Positions 1 through 10,823 of a DNA stretch of 64,000 nt are shown here, piece by piece. Numbering within the stretch: the stretch's first letter is position 1; the number at the start of each line of letters is the position of its first letter. The notes under the pieces were generated by a model. The model saw only the letters and a list, made by a program, of their open reading frames with translations, was not told where the DNA came from and did no database searches. The position numbers and the translations under genes were made by a program. Location of the stretch: the NCBI GenBank assembly GCA_015661405.1, contig JACWMK010000005.1, forward strand, positions 5,044 to 69,043, in the 5' to 3' direction. The stretch is from Methanobacterium sp. (GTDB taxonomy: Archaea > Methanobacteriota > Methanobacteria > Methanobacteriales > Methanobacteriaceae).

Positions 1-2
1 CA

Positions 3-905
3 TCACAACCTGCTTGGTTAAAAAAGAATAGATACTTTAATGAATTAATTATAGTAGATGGTAAACCCTGTTTAATTAAAATTAAATCTAATGAACTGGA
101 TGAGTCTTTGGAGATTGTTGTAGAATCACCCAAAGAATTTAGGATTAATGCTGTAAAAAATCATATAAGTGAAATATTCGGATTAAATGATAATTTAGAT
201 GATTTATATGAATTTTTATTAAATGATCCTAAATTAGAACCTACCATCGACTTCTGTCGAGGATTAAGACTTTTTAAAGCCCATAACACTTTTGAATGCT
301 TAATATCTTCTATCTCTTCAGCTAATAATTCAATAATCCGCTGGAACCGATCAATACGATTAATGAAAGAAAAATGGGGAGATGGATACCAGTTCTTATC
401 TGGAAATTTTTACATCTTCCCTACTCCAGAGAAAATACTCCAGGTGCCTGAGCATGAGGTGGAGGAATTAGAAATATGTGGTGGAGAAAAAAATTTGGAA
501 GAATGTGTTAATAATCTCAAATCGTGTGGAGTAGGATATCGGAGTAAATACATCAAAAGTGCCTCTAATATGGTTACAGAAGAGATTAATCTTAACGAAA
601 TGGTGAAAATAGGTTATGAGGAAGCTTTCCAAACCTTGCTCGAGATTCCGGGTGTGGGGCCTAAAGTTGCTGATTGCATTCTTTTATATGGATTTGGTAT
701 GGGCGAGGCTTTTCCCGTGGACATATGGATTAAGAGGATAATATGTGAGTTATACTTTAATGGAAAAGATGTATCAGTTCCTAAAATAAGGTTGTTTGGT
801 ATTGAACAGTTTGGTGAATATGCTGGATATGTGCAGCTTTATTTGTTTCATTATGCTCGCAAATCTGGACTTCTTGAAAAAATACATCCCAAAAAAAATT
901 TATAA
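3..905 (+). CDS. 8-oxoguanine DNA glycosylase-like protein (HhH-GPD), 5'-truncated by window edge
   Basis: Base-excision repair glycosylase/AP lyase of the OGG1 type. The frame is open from base 3 with no stop, and the residues before the first possible TTG (at 108) read like the OGG N-terminal domain, so the gene begins outside the window. A helix-hairpin-helix with GVGPKVADC lies around codons 180-190 counted from that TTG, followed by the Gly/Pro-Asp loop (PVDIW). The Lys of GPKVAD and the Asp of PVD are the family's catalytic pair. Family known; preference for 8-oxoG over other lesions is inferred. Confidence 0.85.
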   Translation, partial: SQPAWLKKNRYFNELIIVDGKPCLIKIKSNELDESLEIVVESPKEFRINAVKNHISEIFGLNDNLDDLYEFLLNDPKLEPTIDFCRGLRLFKAHNTFECLISSISSANNSIIRWNRSIRLMKEKWGDGYQFLSGNFYIFPTPEKILQVPEHEVEELEICGGEKNLEECVNNLKSCGVGYRSKYIKSASNMVTEEINLNEMVKIGYEEAFQTLLEIPGVGPKVADCILLYGFGMGEAFPVDIWIKRIICELYFNGKDVSVPKIRLFGIEQFGEYAGYVQLYLFHYARKSGLLEKIHPKKNL

Positions 906-1293
906 CAGAAAACTATAATTAATTTTTTTATTTAATATATTATGATTTGTGGTGTTCCACATTATATTACAACCAAACCCATTAGTTGAGAGAAATAAAA
1001 TTTAATTTAAATATTTTATTTTATTAATAACCTATTTTTTCTTAAGTAAACAATTCAATTTGGTGAGATAATGGTGAAGAAATATTGAAATTTTACTGGT
1101 GATTTAATCTTTATTAAAATTAGATTCAAATATTAAAAAAAATTTGAAAATATAAAATCCTTAGAATATTAAAACATTTGCAGAATTATTAATCTAACTT
1201 ATAAAATAATTTTATAAAAAAAAATTATTATAGATTCTAACCATATAAACCTAATTTTTTTCTATGTTGATCTATAGGATAAATACTAATTTT
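906..1293. other. Intergenic, AT-rich, no gene seen
   Basis: About 390 bases of very AT-rich sequence between convergent genes, with T- and A-runs. I see no convincing ORF, RNA gene or repeat. Confidence 0.5.
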
Positions 1294-1554
1294 TTATAGG
1301 TTCAGCATCTTACCCGGTAAATAGCTGTAATAGATGATTATCCACACGAAGAAGAAAACTACAAGTAATATACCATAGCGTCTTTCATTCTTATAAAGAA
1401 GATATATACCGAAAAATAGTGTAGGAAAAATCCCTAAAAATGCAACTAAATATCCTTGTGCTATAAAATATAATCCTATGAGATAAGTCAGAATACTTAC
1501 AATGTAACTAATGTTAATCAATCTAGTATTTTTTGATTTGTTTACAGGTTTCAT
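1294..1554 (-). CDS. Small three-helix membrane protein, unknown function
   Basis: 86 residues. A basic N-terminus (MKPVNKSKN) is followed by three hydrophobic segments at about residues 12-33, 34-54 and 60-80, separated by a short KNERR loop. I recognise no family. It stands alone between two AT-rich gaps. The hydrophobic periodicity and positively charged loops make it a plausible real inner-membrane protein, but there is no functional clue from its neighbours. Confidence 0.55.
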   Translation of the reverse strand: MKPVNKSKNTRLINISYIVSILTYLIGLYFIAQGYLVAFLGIFPTLFFGIYLLYKNERRYGILLVVFFFVWIIIYYSYLPGKMLNL

Positions 1555-1865
1555 TTATATCAGTATATCTATGGTTAATATCCCCTATAAAAACATACTT
1601 GAATAAATCAATACCAAATTTTATTCAAATATATAGTTGCCCTAATGAACTTCATTATATCATTCAAATACTAATCTAACATACCTAAACTCATTAAATC
1701 CTAATTAAATTTAAATAATTATTTTTAAATAATCTTAAGGTTATAAAATCCATTAAATAATTTATAAAATATTAAATTAAATCATTTAAATTCTTTCCTG
1801 AAATATTTAAATTAAACAAATGTAAAATATATAATTATAAAAACGTTCTCAAAAGGGGAGTATAT
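1555..1865 (+). promoter_or_regulatory. Intergenic with TATA-type promoter and RBS for the GAF gene
   Basis: AT-rich gap. A TATA-like element (AAAATATATAATTAT, about 1824-1838) lies some 30-40 bases ahead of the TTG start at 1866, and an RBS (GGGGAG, 1855-1860) sits five bases before the start. Nothing else recognised. Confidence 0.5.
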
Positions 1866-2465
1866 TTGAAAAATCAAGATAACTTCAAAAAATCAGTAAA
1901 AACATTAAAAAGCAATGAATCACAGTTTGAATCCATTAATTCAAACACTTCGGAAGATATTCCTGAACTTGACAATATAAAAAAAATTCTGAAGAATGAG
2001 AAATTACCCCCACTTAAAGAAATTTCAGACATTATTATGGAAATAGCTAAAAAAGCCACCAATAGCAAACACTGCTATGTAGCTTACGTGGATCCAAAAA
2101 ATGGAGATAGTGTAGGTGTTTCATTCTCCCATATGACCCAAGAGTGTGACTCCTATGCAGAATTGGGTGAAGCAAGGTTTCCCATAAGAGATGACGGTAC
2201 ATACGGTGGACTATTAGGTTATTCATTAGATACGGGAAAATCATTTTACGTCCATGATCCAGCATCCCACCCCGCAGCCCACGGCATGCCCCCCAGTCAT
2301 GAGCAAGTGGATCAATTTCTATCCGTACCAGTTATTTATGGGGAGGATATCTTGGGTCAGATAGTGCTAGGTAATCCTGAAGAAGACTACACAAATCATC
2401 ACTTAAAAATAGCAGATAAAATAGCAAATTTGTATAGTATAGCCCTTAAAAAGTTATTATATTAA
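1866..2465 (+). CDS. GAF domain protein
   Basis: 199 residues. The first 40 or so are polar and probably disordered; residues 45-199 form one GAF-like sensor domain, with the typical ending in which a predicted helix ([19 protein letters not shown]) closes the fold. No kinase, HTH or cyclase output domain is attached, so it may be a stand-alone ligand or redox sensor. TTG start chosen because GGGGAG lies just upstream. The conserved-looking [23 protein letters not shown] stretch resembles GAF proteins of methanogens. The ligand is unknown. Confidence 0.75.
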   Translation: MKNQDNFKKSVKTLKSNESQFESINSNTSEDIPELDNIKKILKNEKLPPLKEISDIIMEIAKKATNSKHCYVAYVDPKNGDSVGVSFSHMTQECDSYAELGEARFPIRDDGTYGGLLGYSLDTGKSFYVHDPASHPAAHGMPPSHEQVDQFLSVPVIYGEDILGQIVLGNPEEDYTNHHLKIADKIANLYSIALKKLLY

Positions 2466-2535
2466 CCATTTTAACTTAATCTAACCTATTAAATTAATAA
2501 ATTAAAAAAAAGAAAAATTATTTTTTTTTATAAAT

Positions 2536-2961
2536 CTATTCATCAACTACTGTAACCTTGCGCATGACGTCTTTAGGTTTTATGGCATTGACTACATTCA
2601 TACCATTAATTACTTTACCAAATACAGTATGCACACCATCTAGGTGTGGTTGGGGCGAATGGGTGATGAAAAATTGACTTCCACCCGTATCTTTGCCAGC
2701 GTGGGCCATGGATAATGCTCCGGTTCCGTGTTTATGAGGATTTATTTCACATTTAATTGTATAACCTGGTCCACCAGTTCCATCGCCTTTTGGACATCCT
2801 CCTTGAATTACAAAATCAGGAAGGACACGATGAAAAGTTAATCCATTATAAAATCCTGAATTTGCCAATTTTTCAAAGTTAGCCACAGTATTAGGAGCTT
2901 CTTTATCAAATAATTCTAGTTCAATTTTTCCTTTTTCAGTATCAATTATAGCTTTTTTCAT
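2536..2961 (-). CDS. Peptidyl-prolyl cis-trans isomerase, cyclophilin type
   Basis: Cytoplasmic proline isomerase acting in protein folding. 141 residues is the usual size for short prokaryotic cyclophilins. Hallmarks: [13 protein letters not shown] near residue 43 (catalytic Arg and the Phe/Gln of the active site), GDGTGGPGY, and [10 protein letters not shown]. There is no signal peptide. It is monocistronic and convergent with the GAF gene; a T-rich stretch (2521-2531) lies between the two ends. Confidence 0.95.
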   Translation of the reverse strand: MKKAIIDTEKGKIELELFDKEAPNTVANFEKLANSGFYNGLTFHRVLPDFVIQGGCPKGDGTGGPGYTIKCEINPHKHGTGALSMAHAGKDTGGSQFFITHSPQPHLDGVHTVFGKVINGMNVVNAIKPKDVMRKVTVVDE

Positions 2962-3124
2962 GTTTTCACCAGTAAGGTATATTAATATAGATTCTATTAA
3001 ATAAACCTGTAAGATTAGCTAAATTTATTGAATTAAGGTTTAATTGGATTTAATGAAATTAACTACTATATTTTATAAAAATTAATTATTATATTCATTT
3101 CAAATTATTTCTAAGGTGATACTA

Positions 3125-4318
3125 TTGAATACAGAAGAAATTGTAAGGTTAGATAAAAAATATGTAATGCAAACTTATGGCAGGCAGCCTATAGCTATTA
3201 AAAAAGGTAATGGAGCTGTAGTTTGGGATGCGGAAGGCAAATCCTACATTGATTGTTTGGCTGGTATTGCTGTAAATAATGTAGGACATGCTCACCCTAA
3301 AGTAGTGGAAGCAATCTGCAAACAAGCTAAAAGACTTATTCATACTTCAAATCTCTATTATACTCAGGAACAGGTGGAATTGGCTAAATTATTGGTAGAA
3401 ATATCTCCCCATGACCTGGCTTTCTTCTGTAACAGCGGAGCTGAGGCTGTAGAAGGATCCATTAAATTAGCCCGTAAATATACGGGAAAGGGAGAAATCA
3501 TTGCAATGGAAAACTCCTTTCATGGCCGTACTATAACTGCATTAAGCGCTACTGGACAGAAGAAATATCAAAAAGGTTTCAGCCCACTTACACCGGGATT
3601 TGAACACGTTCTTTATGGGGATATTGATGCTGTAGCTGATAATATAAGTAAAAACACGGCTGCAGTCCTTGTTGAACCTGTGCAAGGGGAAGGTGGAGTA
3701 ATTATGCCACCTAATGGTTATTTGAATGATTTAAAGAATCTGTGCCGGGAAAACAATATTTTACTCATTTTTGATGAGGTGCAAACCGGTTTTGGACGAA
3801 CAGGGAAGATGTTCGCATCTCAAACTTTTAAAGTAACCCCAGACATCACTGCTTTAGCTAAAGGTATAGCAGGTGGATTTCCTATGGGGGCTATCCTAGC
3901 CAATCGAGAAATTGGTAGTATTTTCCAGCCAGGTGACCATGCTGCTACTTTTGGTGGTAATCCATTAGCCTGTGCTGCAGCAGAGGCATCGATTAGGGTT
4001 ATTCTAGATGAAGATTTACTATCTAAGTCTGTAGAAAATGGCGATTACTTTAAAGCTAAGCTTAACTTTTTGAAGGAAGATCATGGGATAGTGGAAGAAG
4101 TAAGGGGATCAGGTTTGATGTTGGGTATGGAATTAGATGTAAACTGTGCAGAAATGATAAATGAAATGCGAAACCGTGGAATACTAATAAATTGTACTGC
4201 TGATAAAGTTTTACGTTTTGTACCGCCTTTGGTGATTGAAAAAAATCAAATTGATATAGTAACTTGTAATTTAGGTGATGTACTTCAGAATTATAGTGAA
4301 TCTATTAAGAGCTACTAA
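3125..4318 (+). CDS. argD: Acetylornithine aminotransferase
   Basis: PLP enzyme of class III aminotransferases; converts N-acetylglutamate semialdehyde to N-acetylornithine in arginine synthesis. Visible: [19 protein letters not shown] (cofactor phosphate site), [12 protein letters not shown] and [12 protein letters not shown] with the Schiff-base Lys. Length is normal. An in-frame GTG at 3116 lies inside the RBS AAGGTGAT (3113-3120); the TTG at 3125 is correctly spaced after that RBS, so I place the start there. It could also serve succinyl-DAP transamination; lysA-dapF lie only 2 kb away. Confidence 0.93.
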   Translation: MNTEEIVRLDKKYVMQTYGRQPIAIKKGNGAVVWDAEGKSYIDCLAGIAVNNVGHAHPKVVEAICKQAKRLIHTSNLYYTQEQVELAKLLVEISPHDLAFFCNSGAEAVEGSIKLARKYTGKGEIIAMENSFHGRTITALSATGQKKYQKGFSPLTPGFEHVLYGDIDAVADNISKNTAAVLVEPVQGEGGVIMPPNGYLNDLKNLCRENNILLIFDEVQTGFGRTGKMFASQTFKVTPDITALAKGIAGGFPMGAILANREIGSIFQPGDHAATFGGNPLACAAAEASIRVILDEDLLSKSVENGDYFKAKLNFLKEDHGIVEEVRGSGLMLGMELDVNCAEMINEMRNRGILINCTADKVLRFVPPLVIEKNQIDIVTCNLGDVLQNYSESIKSY

Positions 4319-4376
4319 AAATTTAATTATATCATTTGAATATTCTTTTTTTTTAGAATTAATATCCCTTATCCTA

Positions 4377-5867
4377 TTATTTGAAAACCATTGATATCTG
4401 ATGAATTTGTTTAGAAACCCGTTTTTCTAAAATTATTCTCTGTTTTTTAACGATATTTTCAGCATCTTCAACAATAGTACCATATTTATTAAATCCTATC
4501 AATGATAATCCAGCCATCATGACACTTAAAATAGCTCCTAAAAGAACTACTCTATGCATTCCTGTAGTGAAGTTGTAAGCTGCTAAGTTGAATAACTGAC
4601 TCTGCTGGAGAAGTACCGGAGAAATCGCCGTGTTCAGTAAGATTCCTGCAAAACATACTGCAAACACCATTCCCAGATTTCTAGTGGTGACTATTATACT
4701 CGAAGCTACCCCACTTTCCCCGGATGGAGTATTTGACATTAGTGCTCTGCTGATAGGTGATTGGAAAAGTGCTGCACCCACCCCTAGAAGCGCCAACCTC
4801 CATAACACGTCTCCCACAGTTGAAAACATGTTAAGTTGAGTGAGAGATAATAAAGCCAATGCAGATATGATGGATCCTATAAATGCTAGACTTCTTGAGC
4901 CGAATCTATCAGATAATATTCCACTTATAGGTGCTAAGATCATCATTATCAGTGGAGATGTAGATAAGACAAGTCCTGTAAAGCTTGGTCCTAGATGAAG
5001 GACTTTTTGTAAGTAAAATGGCATTATAAAGAATATCATATACATACATATGTAATTGAAATGCAGACTCAAATCAAATGCTGAAAAAATTTTATTTTTA
5101 AAAATATTCAGGTTTAATAGAGGATTCTTTACATGCAGCTCATTCCAAATGAACAACATTAATGTTATAATACTAAAGACTGCGATTATTATCGCTATAA
5201 TATTCACACCACCTTCTATATAATTAAGTAGATAAACTACTGAGAAAAGGCATGAAAATTGCAATAAAGTTCCGGGGATATCCCATTTAACTTGATTGGG
5301 TTCGCTCCTTACTAATACACGGTAACATATAATAAAACTTATAATGGCAATGGGTACATTTATTAGGAAAATGAATCTCCATCCCAATGCACCTTCTAAA
5401 ATTCCACCTATTGCCGGGCCTAATGCTAAACCTGCAGCTATAGCTACAGAGTATATACCAAGAGATTTTCCTAGCTGATGTTTGGGAAATGAGTTTTTAA
5501 CTATTCCCAGAGATACAGCAAGCATCATGGCTGCTGTTATGCCTTGCATGCCCCTAAATACTTCTAAAGCGGGGAGTGAAGTAGCTGTGCTGCAGAGAAT
5601 TGACGTAACTGCAAATCCGACTAATCCTATAAGGTAAACTCGTTCATGACCTATGAAGTCACCGACACGGCCGAAAAATAGAACCATACCTAACAAAGTT
5701 ATAAGATAAGCTGTTAATACCCATTCTACGGCGGTTATGCTTGCACCGAAATAGGTTGCAATTGTTGGAAGTGAAACATTAACTATACTTGCATTTATTG
5801 GCACCATAATGGTGCCTATTGATATTGCGAATAATATCTGCCATTTTTTACCGAAGTGATCCTCCAA
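4377..5867 (-). CDS. MFS drug exporter, DHA2 (EmrB/QacA) family
   Basis: Major facilitator of 496 residues whose hydrophobic pattern fits the 14-helix DHA2 family of proton-driven multidrug exporters. N-terminal PINASIVNVSLPTIATYFG and WVLTAYLI are family hallmarks (motif D1), followed by GRVGDFIGHERVY (motif A) and a motif-C-like GPAIGGILEGALGWRFIF around residues 140-165. The start is TTG at 5867, with GAGGTG located seven bases upstream. Monocistronic, convergent with argD across a 58-base gap. Substrate cannot be told. Confidence 0.88.
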   Translation of the reverse strand: MEDHFGKKWQILFAISIGTIMVPINASIVNVSLPTIATYFGASITAVEWVLTAYLITLLGMVLFFGRVGDFIGHERVYLIGLVGFAVTSILCSTATSLPALEVFRGMQGITAAMMLAVSLGIVKNSFPKHQLGKSLGIYSVAIAAGLALGPAIGGILEGALGWRFIFLINVPIAIISFIICYRVLVRSEPNQVKWDIPGTLLQFSCLFSVVYLLNYIEGGVNIIAIIIAVFSIITLMLFIWNELHVKNPLLNLNIFKNKIFSAFDLSLHFNYICMYMIFFIMPFYLQKVLHLGPSFTGLVLSTSPLIMMILAPISGILSDRFGSRSLAFIGSIISALALLSLTQLNMFSTVGDVLWRLALLGVGAALFQSPISRALMSNTPSGESGVASSIIVTTRNLGMVFAVCFAGILLNTAISPVLLQQSQLFNLAAYNFTTGMHRVVLLGAILSVMMAGLSLIGFNKYGTIVEDAENIVKKQRIILEKRVSKQIHQISMVFK

Positions 5868-6344
5868 AATTACACCTCTAATTTAAAAAACACTAAAAAT
5901 GTTATAATTGAATTTTTTAAAAAAACTTTTAATAAAAGTCGTAATTCAAAAATAACGTATTTATTTAAGTTTTTAAATTTAATTAAAACTCAAATATATA
6001 TACTTAAAGTTCCATTACTATTTGTTTGCGTTATAAATTTTTATGAAACCTTGATTGATTATAAAATCAAAATTTAAGTCTATTCCACATATTCACATCG
6101 ATCTAAAATCAAATTTATTCTTTAGATGAGTCACTTTAATACACATTTTGGTATCATAGCAGTTAATTAAGATTGAATTGTATAATATATAAACTTTGAG
6201 ATCATATTATGTGTAATAATTATCCATAATTTGGAAATTTTAGTTTTAAAATCAATTATCATCCATTTAATTATGAAGATTTTTATAGGATAAGACCAAT
6301 AAACCTATATATTTAATTATCTTCGCTTATGGAGGAATTTCTTC
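5868..6344 (+). promoter_or_regulatory. Divergent intergenic region; promoter of lysA-dapF
   Basis: 477 bases between the divergent exporter and lysA genes. A TATA-like CTATATATTT (6305-6314) and a strong RBS (GGAGG, 6331-6335) precede the lysA ATG at 6345, implying a short leader. The 73-codon frame at 5856-6077 has low-complexity composition and no RBS; I do not regard it as a gene. Confidence 0.5.
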
Positions 6345-7631
6345 ATGAACTTTAATTTAAAAACAAATGAAAAAGGAAATTTAAGCATCGGTGGAGCAGA
6401 TGCTTTAGAGCTTGCCAAAAATCACGGTACTCCCCTTTACGTAATAGATGAAGAACGAATCATAGAAAATTATCAAAGATTGTATTCTGCATTCTCAGGT
6501 AAATATGCCAACTTTAAAATCTATTACGCATGTAAAGCTAACACAAATCTGTCAATAATGCAGATTTTAAAAGATGAAGGAAGTAGTATTGATGCAGTAT
6601 CTCCCGGAGAGATTTATACTGCATTATTAGTAGGTTTCAAACCTGAAAAAATACTTTATACTGGAAATAATGTTACCAACGAGGAATTGGAATTCGCCTT
6701 ATCTTCAGGAGTGAGGATAAACTTGGATTCAATCTCACAATTAGAAAGACTCTCAAAACTACCAGATACTGATGGTAAAGAAATATCTTTTAGAGTGAAT
6801 CCTAAAGTAGGTGCTGGACATCATGACCATTGCATAACAGGTGGAGACCTCAGTAAATTTGGAATTATGGAAGAAGAAGCCGTTAATGCCTACCAAAAAG
6901 CCGTGGATCTGGGTTTCAAACCCGTGGGAATACATACTCATATTGGATCAGGAATATTAGATCCTGAACCATTTAAATTAGCGGTGCATACTCTAATGGA
7001 TGTAGCGGGGAGAGTGTATCGTGAAGTAGAAGTAGAATTTGAATTTGTAGATTTTGGTGGTGGTATTGGAATACCATACGAACCACATGAATCGATATTA
7101 AATTTAGAAATGTTCTCTCAAGAAATTATCGACCTATTCAAGGAAAAATTATACGAATATAATATGGGAAATCCCACTATGTGTCTGGAACCCGGACGTT
7201 ACATTGTAGGTGATGCTTCTTACTTATTAACCAAAGTTAACACTATTAAACAAAGTTATCGTAAATTTGCAGGAGTGGACGCTGGATTTAATACTATATT
7301 GCGACCTACCATGTATGGATCGTATCATCATATTGTTTTAGCCAACCAACCGGATGCAAAACCCACTCAAAAGATAGATATTGCAGGGAATATCTGTGAA
7401 TCAGGGGATCTATTCGCTAGGGACAGGCCCATGCCAGATATAAAGGAAGGAAGTTTATTAGCTATCCTTAATGCGGGGGCTTACGGTTTTTCCATGTCTA
7501 GCCAATATAATTCACGTCCTCGGGCAGCTGAGATACTGGTTCAAGGGGGAAAAGCAGAAGTTATCCGTGAAAGAGAAACCTTCGCTGATTTATTTTCTAA
7601 ACAAAACGTGCCAGTGAGGCTTTTAAAATGA
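6345..7631 (+). CDS. lysA: Diaminopimelate decarboxylase
   Basis: Last step of lysine synthesis: meso-diaminopimelate to L-lysine plus CO2. Fold-III PLP decarboxylase of normal length (428). PLP Lys is in YYACKANTN (about residue 63). [16 protein letters not shown] and [10 protein letters not shown] contribute cofactor and substrate contacts, and [12 protein letters not shown] carries the Cys of the dimer-interface active site. ATG at 6345 follows GGAGG with nine bases spacing. The stop overlaps the dapF start by ATGA, so the two genes are translationally coupled. Confidence 0.96.
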   Translation: MNFNLKTNEKGNLSIGGADALELAKNHGTPLYVIDEERIIENYQRLYSAFSGKYANFKIYYACKANTNLSIMQILKDEGSSIDAVSPGEIYTALLVGFKPEKILYTGNNVTNEELEFALSSGVRINLDSISQLERLSKLPDTDGKEISFRVNPKVGAGHHDHCITGGDLSKFGIMEEEAVNAYQKAVDLGFKPVGIHTHIGSGILDPEPFKLAVHTLMDVAGRVYREVEVEFEFVDFGGGIGIPYEPHESILNLEMFSQEIIDLFKEKLYEYNMGNPTMCLEPGRYIVGDASYLLTKVNTIKQSYRKFAGVDAGFNTILRPTMYGSYHHIVLANQPDAKPTQKIDIAGNICESGDLFARDRPMPDIKEGSLLAILNAGAYGFSMSSQYNSRPRAAEILVQGGKAEVIRERETFADLFSKQNVPVRLLK

Positions 7632-8500
7632 ATATAAATTTGAAATTTTCTAAAATGCATGGACTTGGCAACGACTATGTAATGATTAATGAGTTTACGG
7701 AAGATATAATTCCTGATGAAAAAAAATCCAGTTTAGCTAAAGATTTATGTAGGAGAGGTTTCTCTGTGGGTGCAGATGGAGTTATTTTCGTTGCTCCAGC
7801 TACATTAAATGGAGCAGATGTCAGATTTAGAGTTTTTAATGCGGATGGTAGTGAAGCAGAAATGTGTGGTAATGGCATCCGATGTTTCGCTAAGTTCGTT
7901 TATGAAAACTCAATAATCTCAAGTAAGAAGTTATTTGTTGAAACTTTAGGTGGGATAAAAGAAGTAAAATTAAAGTCAGAAAATGGAAATGTGACTTGTA
8001 TACAGGTTGATATGGGTATTTCAACTTTTAAAACAGATGAAGTTCCAATGAAAAGTGATTTGAATTATTTTATTGATAAAGAATTATTAGTTGATGGTAA
8101 ACCTATTAATATGACTGTTCTTAGTATTGGTAATCCCCACGCAGTTATATTCACACCAAGTCTGAGTAATATAATATTACACGAGATAGGGCCTCAAATT
8201 GAAAATCATGAATCATTTACCGAGAGAATTAACGTGCATTTCGTGAATATTATAGATAAAAGTGAAGTTGAGATGATAACATGGGAGCGGGGGAGTGGTG
8301 CGACCTTAGCCTGTGGTACTGGAGCCACTTCAGCAGTATTAGCGGGTTATCGCTTGGGAATTCTTGATAAACAGGTTTTAGTCCACTTACCTGGTGGAGA
8401 ACTAAATGTTACAGTATATCAGAAATATGGTGAATTAGGAGCATTTATTAGAGGAAATGCAGAGCTGGTTTTCCAGGGAGAAATGAAAATAAACCTATAA
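7628..8500 (+). CDS. dapF: Diaminopimelate epimerase
   Basis: Interconverts LL- and meso-diaminopimelate without a cofactor, supplying LysA. Both catalytic cysteines are visible in duplicated half-domains: [15 protein letters not shown] (about residue 80) and [14 protein letters not shown] (about residue 225). N-terminal [10 protein letters not shown] is the usual opening. 290 residues is typical. It overlaps lysA by four bases, giving a compact lysine-specific operon; in these archaea DAP is made by the aminotransferase (DapL) route, so an epimerase remains necessary. Confidence 0.96.
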   Translation: MNINLKFSKMHGLGNDYVMINEFTEDIIPDEKKSSLAKDLCRRGFSVGADGVIFVAPATLNGADVRFRVFNADGSEAEMCGNGIRCFAKFVYENSIISSKKLFVETLGGIKEVKLKSENGNVTCIQVDMGISTFKTDEVPMKSDLNYFIDKELLVDGKPINMTVLSIGNPHAVIFTPSLSNIILHEIGPQIENHESFTERINVHFVNIIDKSEVEMITWERGSGATLACGTGATSAVLAGYRLGILDKQVLVHLPGGELNVTVYQKYGELGAFIRGNAELVFQGEMKINL

Positions 8501-8529
8501 TAATCTGTATTACTATAATAAATTTTTTT

Positions 8530-8913
8530 TTAACCATGTGTTCTGCTTATACTTGTGTGGATGGTTTTATAGCCCTGAAGTTTATTTTTTAGAATTTGTG
8601 CATTATTACGTTTTTCATCTTTAGTCGTATATAATAGGGTTACGGTTCCATACTTCTTTTCATTATCATTAATTAACTTCAGAAGTGTTTTTTTATTTTT
8701 TAATTCTTCAAGGTACTTCTTTTTGTACTCGAACCATTTATTATGGTTATTAACAAACCATTTAATTAAATTATTGCTTGGTGCTATCCCTTTTAGCCAT
8801 AAATCTAACTGGGTTGTTTCATTGGAAACGTTTGGGGGAGATGAATTATCTATTAGGATGCGGTAGCCGTCTCCTTTTTCTAATGGTTGATATAAACTTT
8901 TGATTTTAATCAT
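8530..8913 (-). CDS. DUF488 family protein
   Basis: 127 residues matching the short DUF488 family: Y..L..GDGYRILIDN near the start (usually RVLVDR), then LDLWLKGIAPSNNLIKWF, a strongly conserved family block, then YKKKYLEEL. The biochemical role of the family is unsettled. The usual Arg-rich N-terminal motif reads RILIDNSSPP here rather than RvLVDRlWPRG, so the family's conserved Arg-Leu-Trp-Pro-Arg stretch is altered. Convergent with dapF across 29 bases. Confidence 0.8.
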   Translation of the reverse strand: MIKIKSLYQPLEKGDGYRILIDNSSPPNVSNETTQLDLWLKGIAPSNNLIKWFVNNHNKWFEYKKKYLEELKNKKTLLKLINDNEKKYGTVTLLYTTKDEKRNNAQILKNKLQGYKTIHTSISRTHG

Positions 8914-9161
8914 ATTATTTTATATTATTATACGTCTAAGATTTAATTTTAATGTTTTTTATAGAAAAATATAGAGTTATTCATTATTTTAAGTGCAGAT
9001 CTATTATACCTTCTTTTAAAAATAATTATTAAATAATTTTTTTTTAATAAGCAAAGTTATATACTTCAATAATTTAAGATTTAAAAATAACTATGATCAA
9101 ATGTGAAGTATTTGAAATATTTATCCTCCACAATTAAGAGTTAAATTTGGAAAGTGAGCAA

Positions 9162-9641
9162 ATGACCAGCAAAGACGTGGAAATATTTTACAATCAAGCA
9201 ATGAGCTTATTTAAGATGGGTGAATTCAAAAAATCTTTAGAGTTATTTAATAGAGCATTATATATTGATGATAAGTTTATTCCAGCTTGGAATAATAAAG
9301 GAGTTATCCATATGGAATTGGAAGAATATTCTCAAGCACTGGATTGTTTTGATAAACTTACCTTCATAGATATGACTGATGATTTAACATGGTATAACAA
9401 GGGTTATGTCCTGTTATTGTTAAAAAGATATCAAGAATCTATTAGAACATTTGAATATTTCTTAGCTAAATATACAAAAAAAGATGATTACTATAAATAT
9501 GCACTATACTTAGAAGCTAAATGCTATTATGAAGTTAAAGATTATGATAAAAGTATTCAACTTCTTAAAGTTATATTAAGCTTTGATGAATCTTTCAGTG
9601 AAGCTCAAGAGCTTCAAACTTTAGTTTTGAAGGATTTGTAA
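9162..9641 (+). CDS. Tetratricopeptide repeat protein
   Basis: About 160 residues made of four TPR-like helical hairpins: FYNQAMSLFKMGEFKKSLELFNRALYID..., AWNNKGVIHMELEEYSQALDCFDKL, TWYNKGYVLLLLKRYQESIRTFEYFL and YLEAKCYYEVKDYDKSIQLLKVIL. No signal peptide or catalytic domain, so probably a protein-protein adaptor. Start: ATG at 9162 is preceded by a weak GTGAG; an in-frame TTG at 9147 would add five residues and cannot be excluded. Partner unknown. Confidence 0.8.
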   Translation: MTSKDVEIFYNQAMSLFKMGEFKKSLELFNRALYIDDKFIPAWNNKGVIHMELEEYSQALDCFDKLTFIDMTDDLTWYNKGYVLLLLKRYQESIRTFEYFLAKYTKKDDYYKYALYLEAKCYYEVKDYDKSIQLLKVILSFDESFSEAQELQTLVLKDL

Positions 9642-9731
9642 AAATAAATAAAAAAATTTATTATTTTTATTTTCACATTTTTTATTAATTTAATTTTTTT
9701 TTAATGTCTTAATTATAAAGGGATTTATATA

Positions 9732-10313
9732 TTAATTGTCTTCTTCTATTAGAATTTTCTTAAGTTCCTTCAAGTTTAATGTAAGAAATGCTTCTGACTT
9801 AGGTTCAGCCAGTATTTTAAACTGTTCTAGATTAGTTTTCAAATATGATTTATTTAATAAATTCTGAAGTTCAGGAATTGGCATTTCTAATATTCTTCTT
9901 ATTATTATTTTATCTTCATCAGTCAGTTGACTTTTATATTTTGATATTTGATCCTTAAATGATTCTACAGCATTCATATCTTTATCAACGTAAACATTAA
10001 TTAGGAAAGGAGGAATTCGCTGCACTGTATTTATAACTTTCTTTACATCTTCTTCTTTAATTTCTAAATCTAATGAGTCATCTAAAACTTGTGTTAGATT
10101 CATTGCTAGTTCTTTCCGACGATTACCATAAACTATAGAAGCAAGAATTACCCCCACTAAAATTCCTGAGAAGGCATAAGTCTGATGTTGAAAGATGGAT
10201 GATAGAGGGTATCCAAAAAAATAGAATATAATGCTTATAACTAGAATGCTTCCTAATATGAATGCTATAATTGCTGCGATAATTGCGATTATTTTATTAT
10301 TGATCAAATTCAT
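9732..10313 (-). CDS. Membrane-anchored helical protein, unknown function
   Basis: 193 residues. Two membrane helices at the N-terminus (about 7-33 and 45-62) with basic residues between the second helix and the rest (GNRRKELAM), followed by some 125 residues of charged, helix-rich cytoplasmic sequence ending in EEDN. I recognise no domain. It is divergent from the small HEAT-repeat gene at 10452, from which it is separated by a 138-base AT-rich promoter region. Confidence 0.6.
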   Translation of the reverse strand: MNLINNKIIAIIAAIIAFILGSILVISIIFYFFGYPLSSIFQHQTYAFSGILVGVILASIVYGNRRKELAMNLTQVLDDSLDLEIKEEDVKKVINTVQRIPPFLINVYVDKDMNAVESFKDQISKYKSQLTDEDKIIIRRILEMPIPELQNLLNKSYLKTNLEQFKILAEPKSEAFLTLNLKELKKILIEEDN

Positions 10314-10451
10314 TCACCATTTTATTTATCATTTCACCATACATTTATATTTAAAAATATATTTTTCAATAATGATATATTATATAATAAGATATCATTT
10401 TAAAAATCTTAAAATATTATTAGTATTATATAATTTATTAGGGGATAATAA

Positions 10452-10751
10452 ATGGATATGACTGAAGAACAGATAAACAAACTAATTAACAAGTTAGATG
10501 ATGAAGACTATGATGTTCGTAAGAATGTAGAAGATATTCTTGTTAAGATAAAGCAACAATCTATAGGGCCACTTATTAAAGCTTTAAATCATGAAAATCC
10601 TGAAATTCAAATTGAATCCGCTAGAATTTTAGGAAAAATGGCGGATGAAACAGCTTTAAATGCACTTATAGAAGCTTTAAAAGATGGAAATCCAGATTTT
10701 AGAAGAGAAGTAACATTATCCATTAATAAAATAGTAGAGAAAGATGATTAA
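10452..10751 (+). CDS. Small HEAT-repeat (PBS-lyase-like) protein
   Basis: 99 residues. Two to three HEAT repeats: DDEDYDVRKNVEDILVKIK, QSIGPLIKALNHENPEIQIESARILGKMAD, and ALNALIEALKDGNPDFRREVTLSINKIV. The pattern of paired helices with conserved Ala/Arg/Leu is that of PBS lyase HEAT-like repeats, which are scaffolds, not enzymes, when found alone. RBS AGGGGAT lies 6-12 bases before the ATG. A second in-frame ATG is two codons downstream. Short, monocistronic, function unknown. Confidence 0.75.
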   Translation: MDMTEEQINKLINKLDDEDYDVRKNVEDILVKIKQQSIGPLIKALNHENPEIQIESARILGKMADETALNALIEALKDGNPDFRREVTLSINKIVEKDD

Positions 10752-10823
10752 AAAAACTAAATGATTAGTCAAAAATTTGGGAATTTCATAAAAAAAATAG
10801 ATCTAAATTTATGAATATACGTT

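Noticed and set aside
5856..6077. 73-codon plus-strand frame upstream of the MFS exporter
   Set aside because: Overlaps the exporter start, is made of Lys/Asn/Phe/Ile codons expected from AT-rich spacer, and has no RBS.
10231..10461. 76-codon Ile-rich plus-strand frame
   Set aside because: Antisense to the membrane helices of the 9732-10313 gene and running through its promoter spacer.
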